Shown: one piece after another, positions 45,981 through 57,570 of the stretch
How the letters are laid out: every line of letters begins with the position of its first letter
How positions within the stretch are numbered: the stretch's first letter is position 1
Notes under the pieces: model-generated
Database searches by the model: none
Told to the model about the DNA's origin: nothing
Seen by the model: only the letters and a program-made list of their open reading frames with translations
DNA from: Dactylonectria macrodidyma
Lineage: Eukaryota; Ascomycota; Sordariomycetes; Hypocreales; Nectriaceae
Reading direction: 5' to 3'
Assembly: GCA_020744425.1 (NCBI GenBank)
Contig: JAGMUV010000008.1
Span: 1,984,001-2,048,000, forward strand
DNA: 64,000 nucleotides
Translations under genes and position numbers: made by a program

Positions 45981-47981
45981 ATGGCCCAAGACGACAGGGT
46001 CGCACCGGCCGTCGCCGACACAACCGCCGACTTCAAGACCGTCGACACCCAGCCTGGCCACGATGGCTCCGACCCCAGCAAGACCCACGCGACCATCATC
46101 GAGCATGCCAAGGCCGCTGCCGACAAGGAGCACAACATGACCCTCATGCAGGGCATCCGTCTCTATCCCAAGGCTATCTTCTGGAGCTTCCTCATCTCCA
46201 CCTGCATTGTCATGGAGGGCTTCGATATTAGCTTGGTCAACAACTTCTGTGCGTTTCTCCACCCCATTGTTCACATCGTTTCTGGTGTATCCAAGTAGCG
46301 GGTATGCTAACACTGTGTTACTAGACGCTTTCCCTCAATTCAACAAGAAGTATGGTGAACTCGCTGCTGATGGCACCTACGAAATTCCCGCCGCCTGGCA
46401 GTCTGGTCTGAGCAATGTAAGTTGACATGATGGAATATGGTTCAAGAGCTCACAAATTGACCAACGCTAATAGGGTGCCAACTGCGGTTCCATTATCGGT
46501 CTCTTTATCAACGGTTGGATCTCTGAGAAATTCGGCTACCGCTACACCATTATCGGCTGCCTCGTTTGGCTGACCGGCTGTATCACCATCTTCTTCACTG
46601 CCCAGAATGTCCAGACTCTGCTCGTGGCCGAGATTCTCTGTGGTATCCCGTGGGGTATCTTCCAGACCATCACCATTACCTACGCCTCAGAGGTCTGTCC
46701 TGTCGCCCTCCGTGGTTATCTCACCACCTACGTCAACTTCTGCTGGGGTGTCGGCCAGGAGATTGGTATCGGAATCATCTATGCCATGTTGGATCGTGAG
46801 GATGAGTGGGCATACCGAATTCCCTACGCTCTCCAGTGGATCTGGCCCCTTCCTCTCGCCATTGGCATCTACTTTGCCCCCGAGTCTCCTTGGTGGTTGG
46901 TTCGTAAGGGCCGACTGGAAGAGGCCAAGCATTCTCTGCTTCGCCTCACTAGCCTCGAGCGTGAGACCGACTTCGACGCCGACGAGACCATTGCTATGAT
47001 GGTGCACACCACCGCCCTCGAAGAAAAGATCACTGCCGGCGCCTCATACTGGGATTGCTTCAAGGGCGTTGACCGTCGCCGAACTGAGATTGTGTGCATG
47101 GTCTGGGCCATTCAGAACCTTAGCGGCAACTCCTTCTCCAACTACTCCACCTACTTCCTTAAGCAGGCAGGTCTCTCTGAGGACAAGTCGTACGCCTTTG
47201 CTCTCGGCCAGTACGCCATCAACATGGTCGGTGTGTTTGGTGCTTGGGGTCTCATGGCTACTGGCATCGGCCGTCGAACTCTGTACATCGTCGGACTTTG
47301 CGGTCTCTGCACCATGCTCTTCATCCTTGGTTTCTTGGGTCTCGTGCCAGACGCCCACCGGGAGCAGGCTGCGCTCGCAACTGGTAGCATCATGATTGGC
47401 TGGGCTGCCGTCTACCAGTTGACCGTCGGTACCGTCGCATACTCGCTGGTCGGAGAAATGTCATCTCGTCGTCTTCAGATCAAGACTGTTGTGCTGGGCC
47501 GCAACCTTTAGTAAGTTGGCTCATGTTCTATACTCTTGCTTTTGATGGTTCATCAGACTAACATGACGCTTCACAGCAATGTTGTCGGCATCATCAACGG
47601 TGTCCTTACCCCATACATGCTCAACCCCACCGCGTGGAACTGGAGCAACTTCACTGGATTCTTCTGGGTAAGCGCGAAACTCCAACCTCCATAGTCAACT
47701 GCACCGGCGTGTGAGCAAGACTTCATAACACAAATGCTGACTAAAAATCAATGTAGGGTGGCATTGCCTTTTGTTGCATTGTGTACACATACTTCCGACT
47801 TCCCGAGCCCAATGGCCGAACCTTTGCCGAACTCGACGTCTTGTTTGAGCGACGTGTCAGCGCGCGAAAGTTTGCTACGACCGAGGTCAACGTATTCCAC
47901 GAGACGGTCGAGGAAAAGGTCATGGACGGATATGAGAAGGCTGGTGTCACGACTCTGGAGAAGTCCCGGAGCAACGCGTAA
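45981..47981 (+). CDS. Alpha-glucoside/maltose-type sugar transporter (MFS sugar porter)
   Basis: This is a twelve-span proton-coupled sugar permease of the plasma membrane. Exons 45981-46248, 46325-46416, 46474-47510, 47577-47667 and 47757-47981 (introns of 57-89 bases) give 570 residues. The sugar-porter motifs are FWSFLISTCIVMEGFDISLV in span 1, EKFGYRYT after span 2, RGYLTTYVNFCWGVGQ, PESPWWLVRKGR before the central loop, GIGRRTLYIVG in the second half, and YFRLPEPNGRTFAELD near the C-terminus. The EGFDISLVNN and YNVVGIINGVLTPYMLNPTAWNW elements are those of fungal maltose/alpha-glucoside permeases rather than hexose carriers. The exact sugar is not readable from the sequence. The MAL regulator and glucosidase that sometimes accompany such genes are not seen nearby. 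Confidence 0.92.
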
Positions 47982-48782
47982 ATATTGGACGGCTCAACGA
48001 GGCCCGGGTTCGCACGGAAGTGAGGAATACCCTCTACATAGGCGTTTAATGTCAGGGCGCGGTACGATGTATGCTCTCGGGGTTACAGCATGGCGATATC
48101 TCGGATCTTGGTCGGGATTGATGAATGGTCGTGTGGCTGCATGCTTGCCAACCACCATCGTTGGACGCTATTACATATCTGTATGATGATGGAGGGGAGT
48201 TAATTGAATACTACGTACGATGATACAACGAGATTTGCTGCGCTATATCGGCGATGTCATGCGCATGCTGCATCGTGTGTGACACCCCCACGACAGGCGC
48301 TCGCCAAGCCCACGCACATCTACCAAGCACGGTCCTTTCAATGGTGGTTTAGACGACGACGCGGCATCGAAATTACTCAATTGCGTTGCACGGCTGGCGC
48401 TGAAGGGCATAAATGTGGCATCGGTTCCACGTTTACTGTCCCACGTTTATTATCCCGCGTTTGTTGCTGTTCCACAGGACCACAGGACCGGCCCGGTGAG
48501 GGTGAAGGGGACGGGGACCGGCAGGGAGCGCGCTGCGGACCTTTGAAGGCGGATCTTGAAGGCGCTGCCAGGGGTGGGCGGTCTGACGGGTTGCCAGACG
48601 CGGAATGGCTGAGACAAGGGCCCTATGATGCAAGTTCGAGGGCGCTAACGAGGCTTGGTCGCGGTAGCGGAGGCGTTAGAAGGTCATTTTCTGGGCTCCA
48701 GCCTAGCTGGAGAAGCGGAGGAGGAGTCAAAGAGGGTCTCTCTGCTTTTAGAGGTTGAAGATGGGTCATGGAAAGGTGAGCT

Positions 48783-48800
48783 GGGGGGGGGGGGGGGGGG
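48783..48800 (+). repeat. Homopolymer of 18 G
   Basis: An uninterrupted run of 18 G is seen directly, followed by CGGCGC. Such a tract can form a G-quadruplex or reflect uncertain base calling. Confidence 0.75.
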
Positions 48801-50139
48801 CGGCGCTTTCCGGAGCAGACCGGAGGAGGTGGGGTGAAGAAACAACTGAGAGAGAAAGAGAGAGGAATAGGTAGGGAGATGGGGAGAGGAAGAAGAAACG
48901 AAGACGGGATCGGGATTTGCGCTCCGGCGGGAGTGGAAGTGGAAGCGGGCACGGAAGTGGGACTGAGTCGGAAGTTGCTATTATGGACTATGGAGTGAGG
49001 AGAGTTGTAGAGGAGAACCGGAATTAGTTGCCATGGGAATTGATGATTTGGTGCGTTGCTCGTTTGTTCTTACACAACCGCAACATGAACAAGAACGCTG
49101 GCCGATGTTCGCACCGATTAGTTGTTTCGAAGGAGATGGGTCCATGAAACGCAACTCTGATCGGGAATGTACGATGGGCGGTAGTTGTATATTGGCCAGG
49201 CACTTTTATTATTAGCGGTCTAACAAGCATCTGATCTGTGCACAATCGATTGATGCAATGGACAAAAGGAACCACCCCTCCCCTTCGAATAGGTATGGTA
49301 TGCGTGGGCTGGATGGAAGGAAGGAGAGACAACTCGGCCGGCCGGCCGCCTCAGGCGCGCCATTCAGCGACCCTGTTTCGAGTAACGTTATGCGCATGCC
49401 TGGTTTGTTAGCGGTTAGAATTGACGTTCTGAGTCTGGTTGCTGCGGATCAAAGTCACGGTGACTTTTTCCTTTTTTTTTTCCTTCTCCAAAAATCGCCT
49501 GTCTGCCTGTGACTTTTTTTTTTCCTGCTCGGCGCCGATGTCCGGGGTAGCCCCACTAAATCTTTCCAGGCACTCAAATGCCGCCGCCGTCTGTTCTTGA
49601 CACGCTCCAAAAACCGTTGTCTTGCGCGCATCCTTGTGGGTTTCTGGGGAAGAAAAGAAGGGAGGACAAGCTGCTGGCAGGTAAGATAGGTACAAAAATA
49701 CACAACTGTACTACGTAAGGTGTATCCCGCGCCTGCCCACGCCCTTGGGGGGTCCGGGGGGGGGCGGCATTCGGCTTGGCGCAACCCTGGCCCGCACATG
49801 CTTTTTTTGGTGGACAGGTGCCGTTGCTGGGAAGGCAAAGAAGGGCAAAATACCCCCAGAAACCCCGTCCGTTCAAGGACTGTCGCACCACATGACGTTT
49901 CCTGATTGGTCGCAGCTCCCTGACCCTGGTTTCCGTGCAGCTCCGATCGCCCAGATGTCGGACGCTGGGAGCGCCAGGGAAAGAGTGCAGCAGGGGAAGG
50001 GAAGGAAGCATCGGGCACAGTGACCACACTTTGTTGCTCACCTCCACGCATCGCATTGCCTCACAGCCCTCACCTTACCCACCTTCCCACCATCCCACCT
50101 TCCATTCCCACCTGCTAACGAGGTAACTACCACCACCTC

Positions 50140-50212
50140 CCCTCTTTCTTTCTCTCTTCTCCTTCTCTCCTCCTCCATCTCTCTCTTCCATCAACCACCC
50201 AGAAACAACTCC
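50140..50212 (+). promoter_or_regulatory. CT-rich leader of the aspartate aminotransferase gene
   Basis: An almost pure pyrimidine tract (CCTCTTTCTTTCTCTCTTCT type) ends just before ATG 50224. Such tracts mark strongly expressed fungal housekeeping promoters and leaders. Confidence 0.55.
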
Positions 50213-50223
50213 CCTCCACCACA

Positions 50224-51920
50224 ATGCTGTCCACCCTCCGCATCGCCAGCCGCCAGGCTGCCTTCCGCCCCGCCCAGCTCAGCGTCATCCGCGCTGCTTC
50301 CACTTGGGCCAACGTTGCCCAGGGCCCTCCTGTATGAAGCTCCCCAGCGCCAATTGACTCCCTCAGTTTTCCATCCAGTGCTAACTTCTCGCAGGATGTA
50401 AGTTCTTCTGCTTGTCCTTGAGCTTCGTGCGAGCTTCATGACTGATCAATTGCCTTCTTTCGCTCGACTACAGGCCATTCTGGGTAAGTCATGCCAACCT
50501 GTTCCTCCTTCCGTTCCCCCGATCAACAGAGTGGAGGAGAAACAAAACACCTCATTTCGCCGACCATTGGCACTGACCTCCTCATCTATAGGTATCACCG
50601 AAGCCTTCAAGGCCGACAAGTTCGACAAGAAGATCAACCTGGGTATGCTCAACACCATCCCACTCATCACTTCATACCCACTATTGCCCGCCCTCTACTT
50701 CGTACATCATGACATGAGTCAACCCTGGCTCGTCTTGCTCCACTCATGATCTGACTCTTGCGACCCACAGGTGTCGGTGCCTACCGTGACGATGCTGGCA
50801 AGCCCTACGTCCTCCCCTCCGTTCGCGAGGCCGAGCAGAAGGTCGTCGACAGCAAGCTGAACAAGGAGTACGCCGGCATCACCGGTGTCCCCGAGTTCGC
50901 TCCCGCCGCCGCCAAGCTTGCCTACGGCGACAGCACCTCCCTCGACCGCGTTGCCGTCACCCAGACCATCTCCGGCACCGGCGCCCTCCGCATCGGCGCC
51001 GCCTTCCTCGCCAAGTTCTTCCCTGGCGAGAAGAAGATTTACATCCCCTCCCCTTCTTGGGCTAACCACAAGGCCGTCTTCAGCCACGCCGGCCTCGAGG
51101 TCGAGCAGTACAGCTACTACGACAAGAAGACCATTGGCCTCGACTTCGAGGGCCTCATCCGCGATGTCAAGGCCGCCCCCAACGGCAGCGTCTTCCTCTT
51201 CCACGCTTGCGCCCACAACCCCACCGGTGTCGACCCTACTGAGCAGCAGTGGAGGGAGATCTCCGATGTTGTCAAGGAGAAGGGCCACTTCGCCTTCTTC
51301 GACATGGCCTACCAGGGCTTTGCCAGTGGCAACACCGACAAGGACGCCTTTGCCGTCCGCCACTTCGTGAAGGAAGGCCACAACATTGCTCTTTGCCAGT
51401 CCTTCGCCAAGAACATGGTGAGTCGCATCCCAAGATACAAATCGTGTATGCGGGCTAATTGAATTCCCAGGGTCTTTACGGTGAGCGTATTGGTGCCTTC
51501 TCTCTCGTCTGTGAAGACGCCGCCGAGAAGAAGCGCGTCGACTCTCAGCTCAAGATCATCATCCGCCCCCTGTACTCCAACCCCCCCATCCACGGTGCCC
51601 GCATCGCCTCTGAGATCCTCAACAACCCCACCCTGTACAAGCAGTGGCTCGCCGAGGTCAAGGAGATGGCCGACCGCATCATCACCATGCGTGCCCTCCT
51701 CAAGGAGAACCTCGAGAAGCTCGGCTCCAAGCAGGACTGGTCCCACATCACCAGCCAGATCGGCATGTTCGCCTACACCGGCCTCACCCCCGAGGAGATG
51801 GACCGTCTTGCCACCGAGTTCTCCGTGTACGCCACCAAGGACGGCCGTATCTCCGTTGCCGGTATCACCTCTGACAACGTTGGCCGCCTGGCCGAGGCCA
51901 TCTACGCTGTCCGCGGTTAA
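50224..51920 (+). CDS. AAT1: Aspartate aminotransferase, mitochondrial
   Basis: This PLP enzyme interconverts aspartate + 2-oxoglutarate and oxaloacetate + glutamate in the matrix, as part of the malate-aspartate shuttle. The exons are 50224-50331, a 3-base exon 50395-50397 (GAT), a 10-base exon 50474-50483, 50592-50642, 50771-51417 and 51471-51920, giving 422 residues. The presequence is [18 protein letters not shown]. The micro-exons encode the D-AILG of the conserved GPPDxILG element. Catalytic features are [11 protein letters not shown], the [12 protein letters not shown] phosphate site, [10 protein letters not shown] (Asn), [12 protein letters not shown] (Asp and Tyr binding PLP) and [15 protein letters not shown], where Lys271 forms the Schiff base. 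[12 protein letters not shown] lies near the C-terminus. The length and presequence favour the mitochondrial over the cytosolic isozyme. It is convergent with the coiled-coil gene at 52374. Confidence 0.95.
50395..50397 (+). other. 3-base micro-exon (GAT, Asp37)
   Basis: GAT lies between an acceptor (TTCTCGCAG) and a strong donor (GTAAGT). The intron before it is 63 bases and the one after is 76 bases. Its Asp fills the D of the conserved GPPDxILG element of mitochondrial aspartate aminotransferases. Confidence 0.75.
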
Positions 51921-52373
51921 GCGGCGTCGAAATGGATGAGCGAGTGAACGGGTGCTGGAGTGGCCCCGGCAGATTGGATGTGTCGCTTTTGGTTCTTCCC
52001 CAGGATAGGTAGATGGGAACAGCTTCGCGGAAACCTAATGAACCGGGTGTGTCGGTCTGGGATGGACCTTGAATACCCCCAAGTCTCGGGTCTGGGTCAG
52101 AACAAATGTTTGGCCTAGAAAAGGAAAGAGACGGTAACGAAAACCAAAATCAACCATGTACGATTATATGAATTATAGATGCGTACTTTCCATGCCTGAG
52201 TCTGTTCTATGGAAATATATGTGTGTACCTATGTATGTGATGTAGAATGGGTATAAGTGGTAGAAAACAAGACTGCGCCTAGCGCAAGGACCCCTGGCAT
52301 TACTTCGACACACCCCTGTCACGGTTTTTATCATGTCTCATAAATACACCATCGCTGTTAGTTGCGTTACGGC
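51921..52373. other. Intergenic between convergent genes
   Basis: This holds the 3' untranslated regions of the aminotransferase (plus) and the coiled-coil gene (minus). No gene seen. Confidence 0.6.
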
Positions 52374-53513
52374 TCAGCCGTGATTCAAGCGCTCAAGGTC
52401 ACCTCTGACTTCATCCATCTGGCGCTCCATGTCACGGTACACGCGAGACATTTCCTTCATCTTTTTTTGCTTACCTTCGCCGCCGTCGATACCAACGCCG
52501 TACTCTCCCAGTTCGGCCTTGAGCCCGCGGATGCGCTCCTCGCCGCGGATCCTGGCATCTCGAAGGTGAGCAGCATAGTTCTTAAGTGCGACCAAGGCTT
52601 CGGGTGTGTAAACGTCACGGCGGACGGCAGCGACGGACAGAGCGGCATCGGCGTCGTGGCGCTGGGCCTGCAGGCTGACCTCTGCGGCGCGGAGCTCGAG
52701 GCTGCGGGCGACGACGCCGTGCTTGGCCTCGAGCGCGCGGACGAGGTGGGACAACGCCTGGGTGGAAGCGTGGAGCACCGTTGTCAGGGCGGTGAGGCTG
52801 CGGAGGCGGTCGGCAGCGAGGGCGGACTGGGCAGCTGCGAGGTCGGCGCGGAGGGCGGCGAGGGTCTCCGGGAGGGCGGCGATGTGGCGGTGCAGGTAGG
52901 ATGGGTTCGTAGACGGGTGGGCGATGCGAGCCAGACTGAGGGCCGAGGAGCGTAAAGAAGATGCGAGAAGGGGGGCGAGAGCTGGGAGGAGGGATTCGAT
53001 GTCGGACAGCGGCGGATGGGCGAACAGCAGCTCGAGGGATTCTTGCGGCAGCCGCGGAGAGTCTGGGTCGAGCAGTGGCGGGAGGATGAGGAGGAGATCT
53101 AGTAGAGGGTCGGGGAGGCTTTGTTGCTGTTGCTGCTGCTGCTTTGCGGCTGGTTGTAGTGTCGGCTGCTGCTGGTGTTGCGGTCGCAGCCGTGACGTCC
53201 GCGGTGCTGAGGCCGGATCAGCGGGCGTGGCTGTGGCAATGGCACGGGTGATGATGTGGTTCTTGGCCGCTGCTAGGCGGCGTTGGTCAAGCTCCTACAA
53301 TTCTTCGCGCGTCAGTCAAAAGCTGCATCTCTGTTGGCCATCAATTTCAAAGGAGAAACGCACCTCGCGAACGGCAGCCCGCTCCTTAGCAGCGGGGTCC
53401 TCCTTGGTCGAGCCGTCGGGGTTGAGGACGACGTTGGTGAGCTTGCCGTAGAGAAGGGCAAAGTTGGGATTGCTCTTAAGGACGGCAGCGTCTACGGGCG
53501 GAAACGCAGACAT
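52374..53513 (-). CDS. Coiled-coil protein of unknown function
   Basis: I do not recognise the family with confidence. Exons 53513-53364 and 53294-52374 flank a 69-base GTGCGT...TTGTAG intron and give 356 residues. The N-terminus MSAFPPVDAAVLKSNPNFALLYGKLTNVVL looks ordered and conserved. KERAAVREELDQRRLAAAKN spans the junction. A Gln-rich run near residue 95-105 is followed by Leu-rich helices (LLDLLLILPPLLD) and a long Ala/Leu/Arg coiled-coil (residues about 190-355, including LEAKHGVVARSLELRAAEVS and MERQMDEVRGDLERLNH). The size and layout recall small structural subunits such as those of augmin (HAUS) complexes, but this is only a guess. It is divergent from bL28m, with 517 bases between starts. 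Confidence 0.7.
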
Positions 53514-54030
53514 TGTTGTGGGCTGTGCCAGTGAAGCAATTGGCGATGTGTGATAAGTTGAAAGAGAGGGAAGCGGTAAACCGAATCATGGCAATTAGCT
53601 ACAGAGGCGCATGATAGTGGTGGGGTGTTTTCGCGAAGAGCACACGCAGTCACCTGATTGGCGGAATCCGTAAAGAGCTGTCCCCCAGCTCCCAAGCTGC
53701 CCGCACCCCGGACCGGAACATCCCGCCCTTCCGACCGGCCCATTGGATGTAGGCTGATTGCCAAAATTCTCGCCAAAACCTCTCGATAGTCCTGGGACGA
53801 GAAGACACCAAAAGCGACGGCACCACCCGTATCAGCGCATTTCAGGACGGGAACTGGACTGCGCCTCCGAGTACGCGTCTGCGCCACCATCCTGGGACGT
53901 CAATTGAGGCCAATGCCTCGCCGAAGGACTAGTTGAAGAATCCCCCGCTTCGTCTATCCCGCCATCGACTTCAGTCAACTCCACGCATAACGAACGACCT
54001 CATCACCGCAAGTAACCCGTCACCGCCACC
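53514..54030. promoter_or_regulatory. Shared bidirectional promoter region
   Basis: These 517 bases separate the divergent starts of the coiled-coil gene and bL28m. No motif stands out enough to name, and no gene is seen. Confidence 0.45.
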
Positions 54031-54834
54031 ATGGCGTCTCTCTTCGCCGCTGCCGCCCGACGGCCATTATCAACGACCTCGGCCCTGTCCTCCTGCTCCT
54101 CCATGCTCGCCGCCCGCTCCTTCAGCACGACGCTCCCCCAGCAGACCAAGACAGTCAAGGCGCACCGCCTACCGGACCGCCTGATCCCTCCCTACCCCTA
54201 CGGCGAGCGCCGCGTGTACAAGCAGTCGAACCGCGGCCTCTACGGCGCCGCCCGCATCCGCTTCGGCAACAATGTCGCCGAGAAGTGGGGCAACAAGAGC
54301 CGCCGCTTCTGGCGGCCCAACGTCCACGTCAAAAGCTTCTACCTGCCCGCCCTCGACGCCAACATCAAGACCCGCCTCACCCTCCGCGTCCTCAAGACCA
54401 TCCGCCGCGAGGGCGGCCTCCAGGAGTACCTCCTCAAGAGCAAGCCCGCGCGGCTAAAGGAGCTCGGCCCGGGAGGGTGGAACATGCGATGGCTGCTCAT
54501 GCAGTCCCGCGCCATCCAGGAGCGCTTCAACGAGGAGCGTGTCGCTCTCGGCATGGAGCCCAAGCCCATCGAGGACCGCCACGACATCATCCAGTACGCC
54601 CTCGACTTTGCCACACCCGGTCCCCTGAGCATGCGAAGCCGCTCGACGCTCGACGAGCTCAAGGCTGCCACCGCTCAGCAGGAGGCCTTTACTCTGGGCG
54701 ACATAGACCCAGCCGATCTCGAGGGAATTGAGGAGCTGTCAGATGAGGAGGAGGCACGTTTATTCAGGGAACTTGACCTGGCTGAGGCTCCGGCTCAGGG
54801 CCGCAAAGAGACAAAGGACACCGTCACTGTGTAA
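54031..54834 (+). CDS. MRPL24: Mitochondrial large-subunit ribosomal protein bL28m
   Basis: This is a component of the mitochondrial 54S ribosomal subunit (yeast Mrpl24, bacterial L28). It is a single exon of 267 residues with ATG in a CCACCATGG-like context. The presequence MASLFAAAARRPLSTTSALS continues to RSFSTTLPQQ (about residue 36). The L28 core is GLYGAARIRFGNNVAEKWGN and KSRRFWRPNV (residues 89-98), then IKTRLTLRVLKTIRREGGLQ (the helix and the lysine/arginine-rich rRNA contact). The C-terminal 130 residues are a fungal mitochondrial extension ending in an acidic stretch (EGIEELSDEEEARLFRELDL). It is convergent with tryptophan synthase; the stops are 186 bases apart. Confidence 0.92.
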   Translation: MASLFAAAARRPLSTTSALSSCSSMLAARSFSTTLPQQTKTVKAHRLPDRLIPPYPYGERRVYKQSNRGLYGAARIRFGNNVAEKWGNKSRRFWRPNVHVKSFYLPALDANIKTRLTLRVLKTIRREGGLQEYLLKSKPARLKELGPGGWNMRWLLMQSRAIQERFNEERVALGMEPKPIEDRHDIIQYALDFATPGPLSMRSRSTLDELKAATAQQEAFTLGDIDPADLEGIEELSDEEEARLFRELDLAEAPAQGRKETKDTVTV

Positions 54835-55020
54835 TAATATCTTGTGTATTATATGTACCAAAAGCCACCTTTTTCTCATGAAACGCCAACCAGCCCTGTA
54901 TCATCACAACTAAATATCAACGCGCAAATACCGTCATGACCATGCTGCTGTTCTCCCACTTTCCAAGGTGCCTACATGTCGTCCCGTCTCGCTTCGTCAT
55001 GAAATTCCCCGACTCCTGTC

Positions 55021-57464
55021 TTAAAATCGAAGGTCCCATCCGATCTGGGGGCCAAGCTTAGGCAGCTCGTCGGCCACGCTCTGCACGTCCTTGTCTCCTC
55101 GTCCGCTCAGGCAGATGACCAGGTCCTCGCCCTTGTTCATCGTCTTGGCCAGCTCAATGGCACCGTAGATGCCGTGCGCCGACTCCAGCGCGGGGATGAT
55201 GCCTTCCATTTGACTCATGAGCTTGAAGCCCAGGAACGCCTGCGCGTCCGTTGCCGCCACGAACTTGGCTCGCTCGTTGTCCTTCCACGAGCTCAGCTCA
55301 GGACCGACACCGGGGTAGTCCAGACCGGCTGACACGGAGTGGGTCTCGGCGATCTGGCCGTGCTTGTCTTGGAGGACGTACGTCCTTACACCATGCAGGA
55401 CGCCCTTGGAACCACCAGTGAGGGTGGCACTGTGTCGCAGAGTATCAACGCCATCACCACCAGCCTCAACACCCAGAAGCTTGACCGAAGGGTCGTTAGC
55501 AAAGGGGTAGAACATGCCGACAGCGTTGCTGCCTCCGCCGACGCAGGCCACGACAGCATCGGGCAGCTTGCCTCGCTTCTCCATCATCTGCTGCTTGGTC
55601 TCGTCGCCAATGACGGACTGGAAGGTTCGCACGATGGTAGGGAAGGGGTGGGGTCCGATGGCAGAACCGATAATGTAGTGAGTGGTGTCGAGATCGACGA
55701 CCCAAGCGCGGAGTGCCTCGTTGACGGCATCTCGGAGAGTCTTGCTGCCGGCCTCGACGGCGACAACCTTGGCACCGAGCAGTCGCATGCGGAAGACGTT
55801 GAGGGCTTGTCGTCGGACATCCTCCTGTTCAAATTGTCAGTGGCAGGCCAAAATGCATCATGGCGAAATACTTACAGCGCCCATGTAGACGGTGCACTCC
55901 ATGCCAAACTTGGCGCAGACGGTGGCAGTAGCGACACCGTGCTGACCGGCTCCAGTCTCGGCGATGATGCGAGTCTTTCCAAGACGACGGGCCAGGAGAA
56001 GCTGACCCAAGGCGTTGTTGATCTTGTGGCTGCCAGTGTGGTTGAGATCCTCACGCTTAAGCCAGATGTTGGCGCCGCCAGCATACTCCGTCAACCGCTC
56101 GGCCAAGTGCAAGTGGCCAGGTCGGCCCATGTACTCGTAGTAACCCCTGTACTCTTCCCAGAACGCGGGATCGTCCTTGATCTTGTTGAAGCCTTCCTCG
56201 AGCTGCGACAGGCAATCCATCAAACTCTCGGGGACGTACTGGCCACCGAACTCGCCGAATCGCTCAGGGATCTTGCCGTGCAGGGCAGCAAGCTGTGCCA
56301 CCAGAGCGCTATCCTCCTCAGCGCTGATTACTTCGTTGACAGTCACATCCTCTCGCTCAGGCTCTGAGGCTCCGACAGCGGCCTCGATGATGCTAACTTC
56401 CCGAGTGGTTTCACCATCAGCTCGCCCAGAGAGATAGGCACAGTACTTCTCTACATCGTTGAAGGCCTCGCCAGGCGCAGCGTTCTTAATGGTGGTAATA
56501 ATTTGGCTGCCAACAACGACACCGTCGGCCATGTCGGCGACGCTCAGGAAGTGCTCGCGGGTGCTGACACCGAAGCCGACAGCGGCGGGCTTGTTGCCGC
56601 TGTACTTCTTGACTCGCTCCAGCAGTTCGGGGAGGTTGGCGTTCATGGTGCCGGTGGCGCCAGTGACGCCCATCCTGGAGACGACGTAGATGAAAGAATC
56701 AGCTAATTGACAGAGAATCTTCATTCGGGTATCCGAGGTGGCCGGGGCAATGAGGGGGACGTAAGAGAGGCCGCCCTTGGTGCAGAGGCCGCGGAAGGAG
56801 ATGGCCTCCTCGGGGGGGAGATCGACGACGATGAAGCCGTTGACACCTGACTCCTTGCAATCCCTCAACAAACGCTCCTCTCCGTAGCTCAAGAGGGGGT
56901 TGTAGTAGCCCATAAGCATAACGGGGGCCTTGAGACCGCGGGACCGGGCCTCCTTGACCATGCCCAGGGTGGACTCGATGGTGACGCCATTCGCGAGGGC
57001 GATCTAGACAGTGTCAATTCTGCGTTCCTGGCACAATTGAAATTGTTTATGAGAATTAGGATCGTCACGTACCGTGTTGGCAGTCTGGATGGTTGGGCCG
57101 TCGGCAATTGGGTCGGTGAAGGGGGCACCGAGTTCGAGAACATCTAGAGGCGGGGAGGGTTAGAACCAAAGTTGCCACCGAGACTTCGACCACGACTCAC
57201 CAGCACCACCCTTCTCCAGGGAGAGGAGAATATCGGGAGTGTCCTCGGGCTTGGGGTAACCCGCAGTAACGTATGCTACAAGCGCTGACTGTTGCGGATT
57301 GAAGCCATTGTCAGCTTTATTGTCTCGTTGCAAAAGTTGCGTCCACCGCCCACTCACTACCCCGCGATGGTGGACGAGGGGCAATGGACGGCGGGGGAAG
57401 GAAGGAGAAAACCGACCTTGTTCTGCGCTTTGCAGCGCTGGAAAGTCTGCTTAATGGCCTCCAT
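55021..57464 (-). CDS. TRP5: Tryptophan synthase, bifunctional alpha-beta
   Basis: This cytosolic enzyme makes the last step of tryptophan biosynthesis: the alpha domain cleaves indole-3-glycerol phosphate, indole is channelled, and the beta domain joins it to serine with PLP. Exons 57464-57417, 57288-57201, 57143-57073, 57003-55876 and 55824-55021 (introns of 51-128 bases, first donor GTCGGT unusual) give 712 residues, the normal length for the fungal fusion (trp-3 in Neurospora). The alpha domain shows [27 protein letters not shown] with the catalytic Glu and Asp, and GFGVSTREH. The linker contains [11 protein letters not shown]. The beta domain begins at [13 protein letters not shown] and has [13 protein letters not shown] with the PLP Lys, [13 protein letters not shown] with the catalytic Glu, [10 protein letters not shown] (PLP phosphate) and the late LSGRGDKD. 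All expected catalytic residues are present. Confidence 0.96.
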
Positions 57465-57564
57465 ATTGTCGTCGTCGTTATTCGTCGTCGAGGATGAGGG
57501 CAAAGTGTTGTGAGAGGGAGCGTGGTTCGGGGAGGGAGAAAAAGAAGAAGAAGCAACGGTTTTA

Positions 57565-57570
57565 TGAGTC
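57565..57570 (-). promoter_or_regulatory. Candidate CPC1/Gcn4 site
   Basis: On the minus strand this reads GCGACTCAT, one mismatch from the ATGACTCAT consensus, 101 bases upstream of the tryptophan synthase start. A second core, TGACTC, is at 57852-57857. Binding is inferred. Confidence 0.4.

Larger units (their letters stand above)
47982..50223. other. 2.2 kb intergenic block with an 18-G run
   Basis: No gene seen. It holds the G run at 48783-48800, T-rich runs near 49467-49528 and the aspartate aminotransferase promoter at its right end. Confidence 0.4.

Noticed and set aside
48623..48952. 109-codon minus-strand Pro/Ser-rich frame
   Set aside because: It reads through the 18-G run as poly-Pro and is an artefact of the homopolymer.
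50719..51381. 220-codon minus-strand frame rich in Val, Gly and Glu
   Set aside because: It is the antisense shadow of the aspartate aminotransferase exon, caused by strong third-position C bias.
55339..56367. 342-codon plus-strand frame
   Set aside because: It is the antisense shadow of the tryptophan synthase beta domain. The minus strand carries every catalytic motif.
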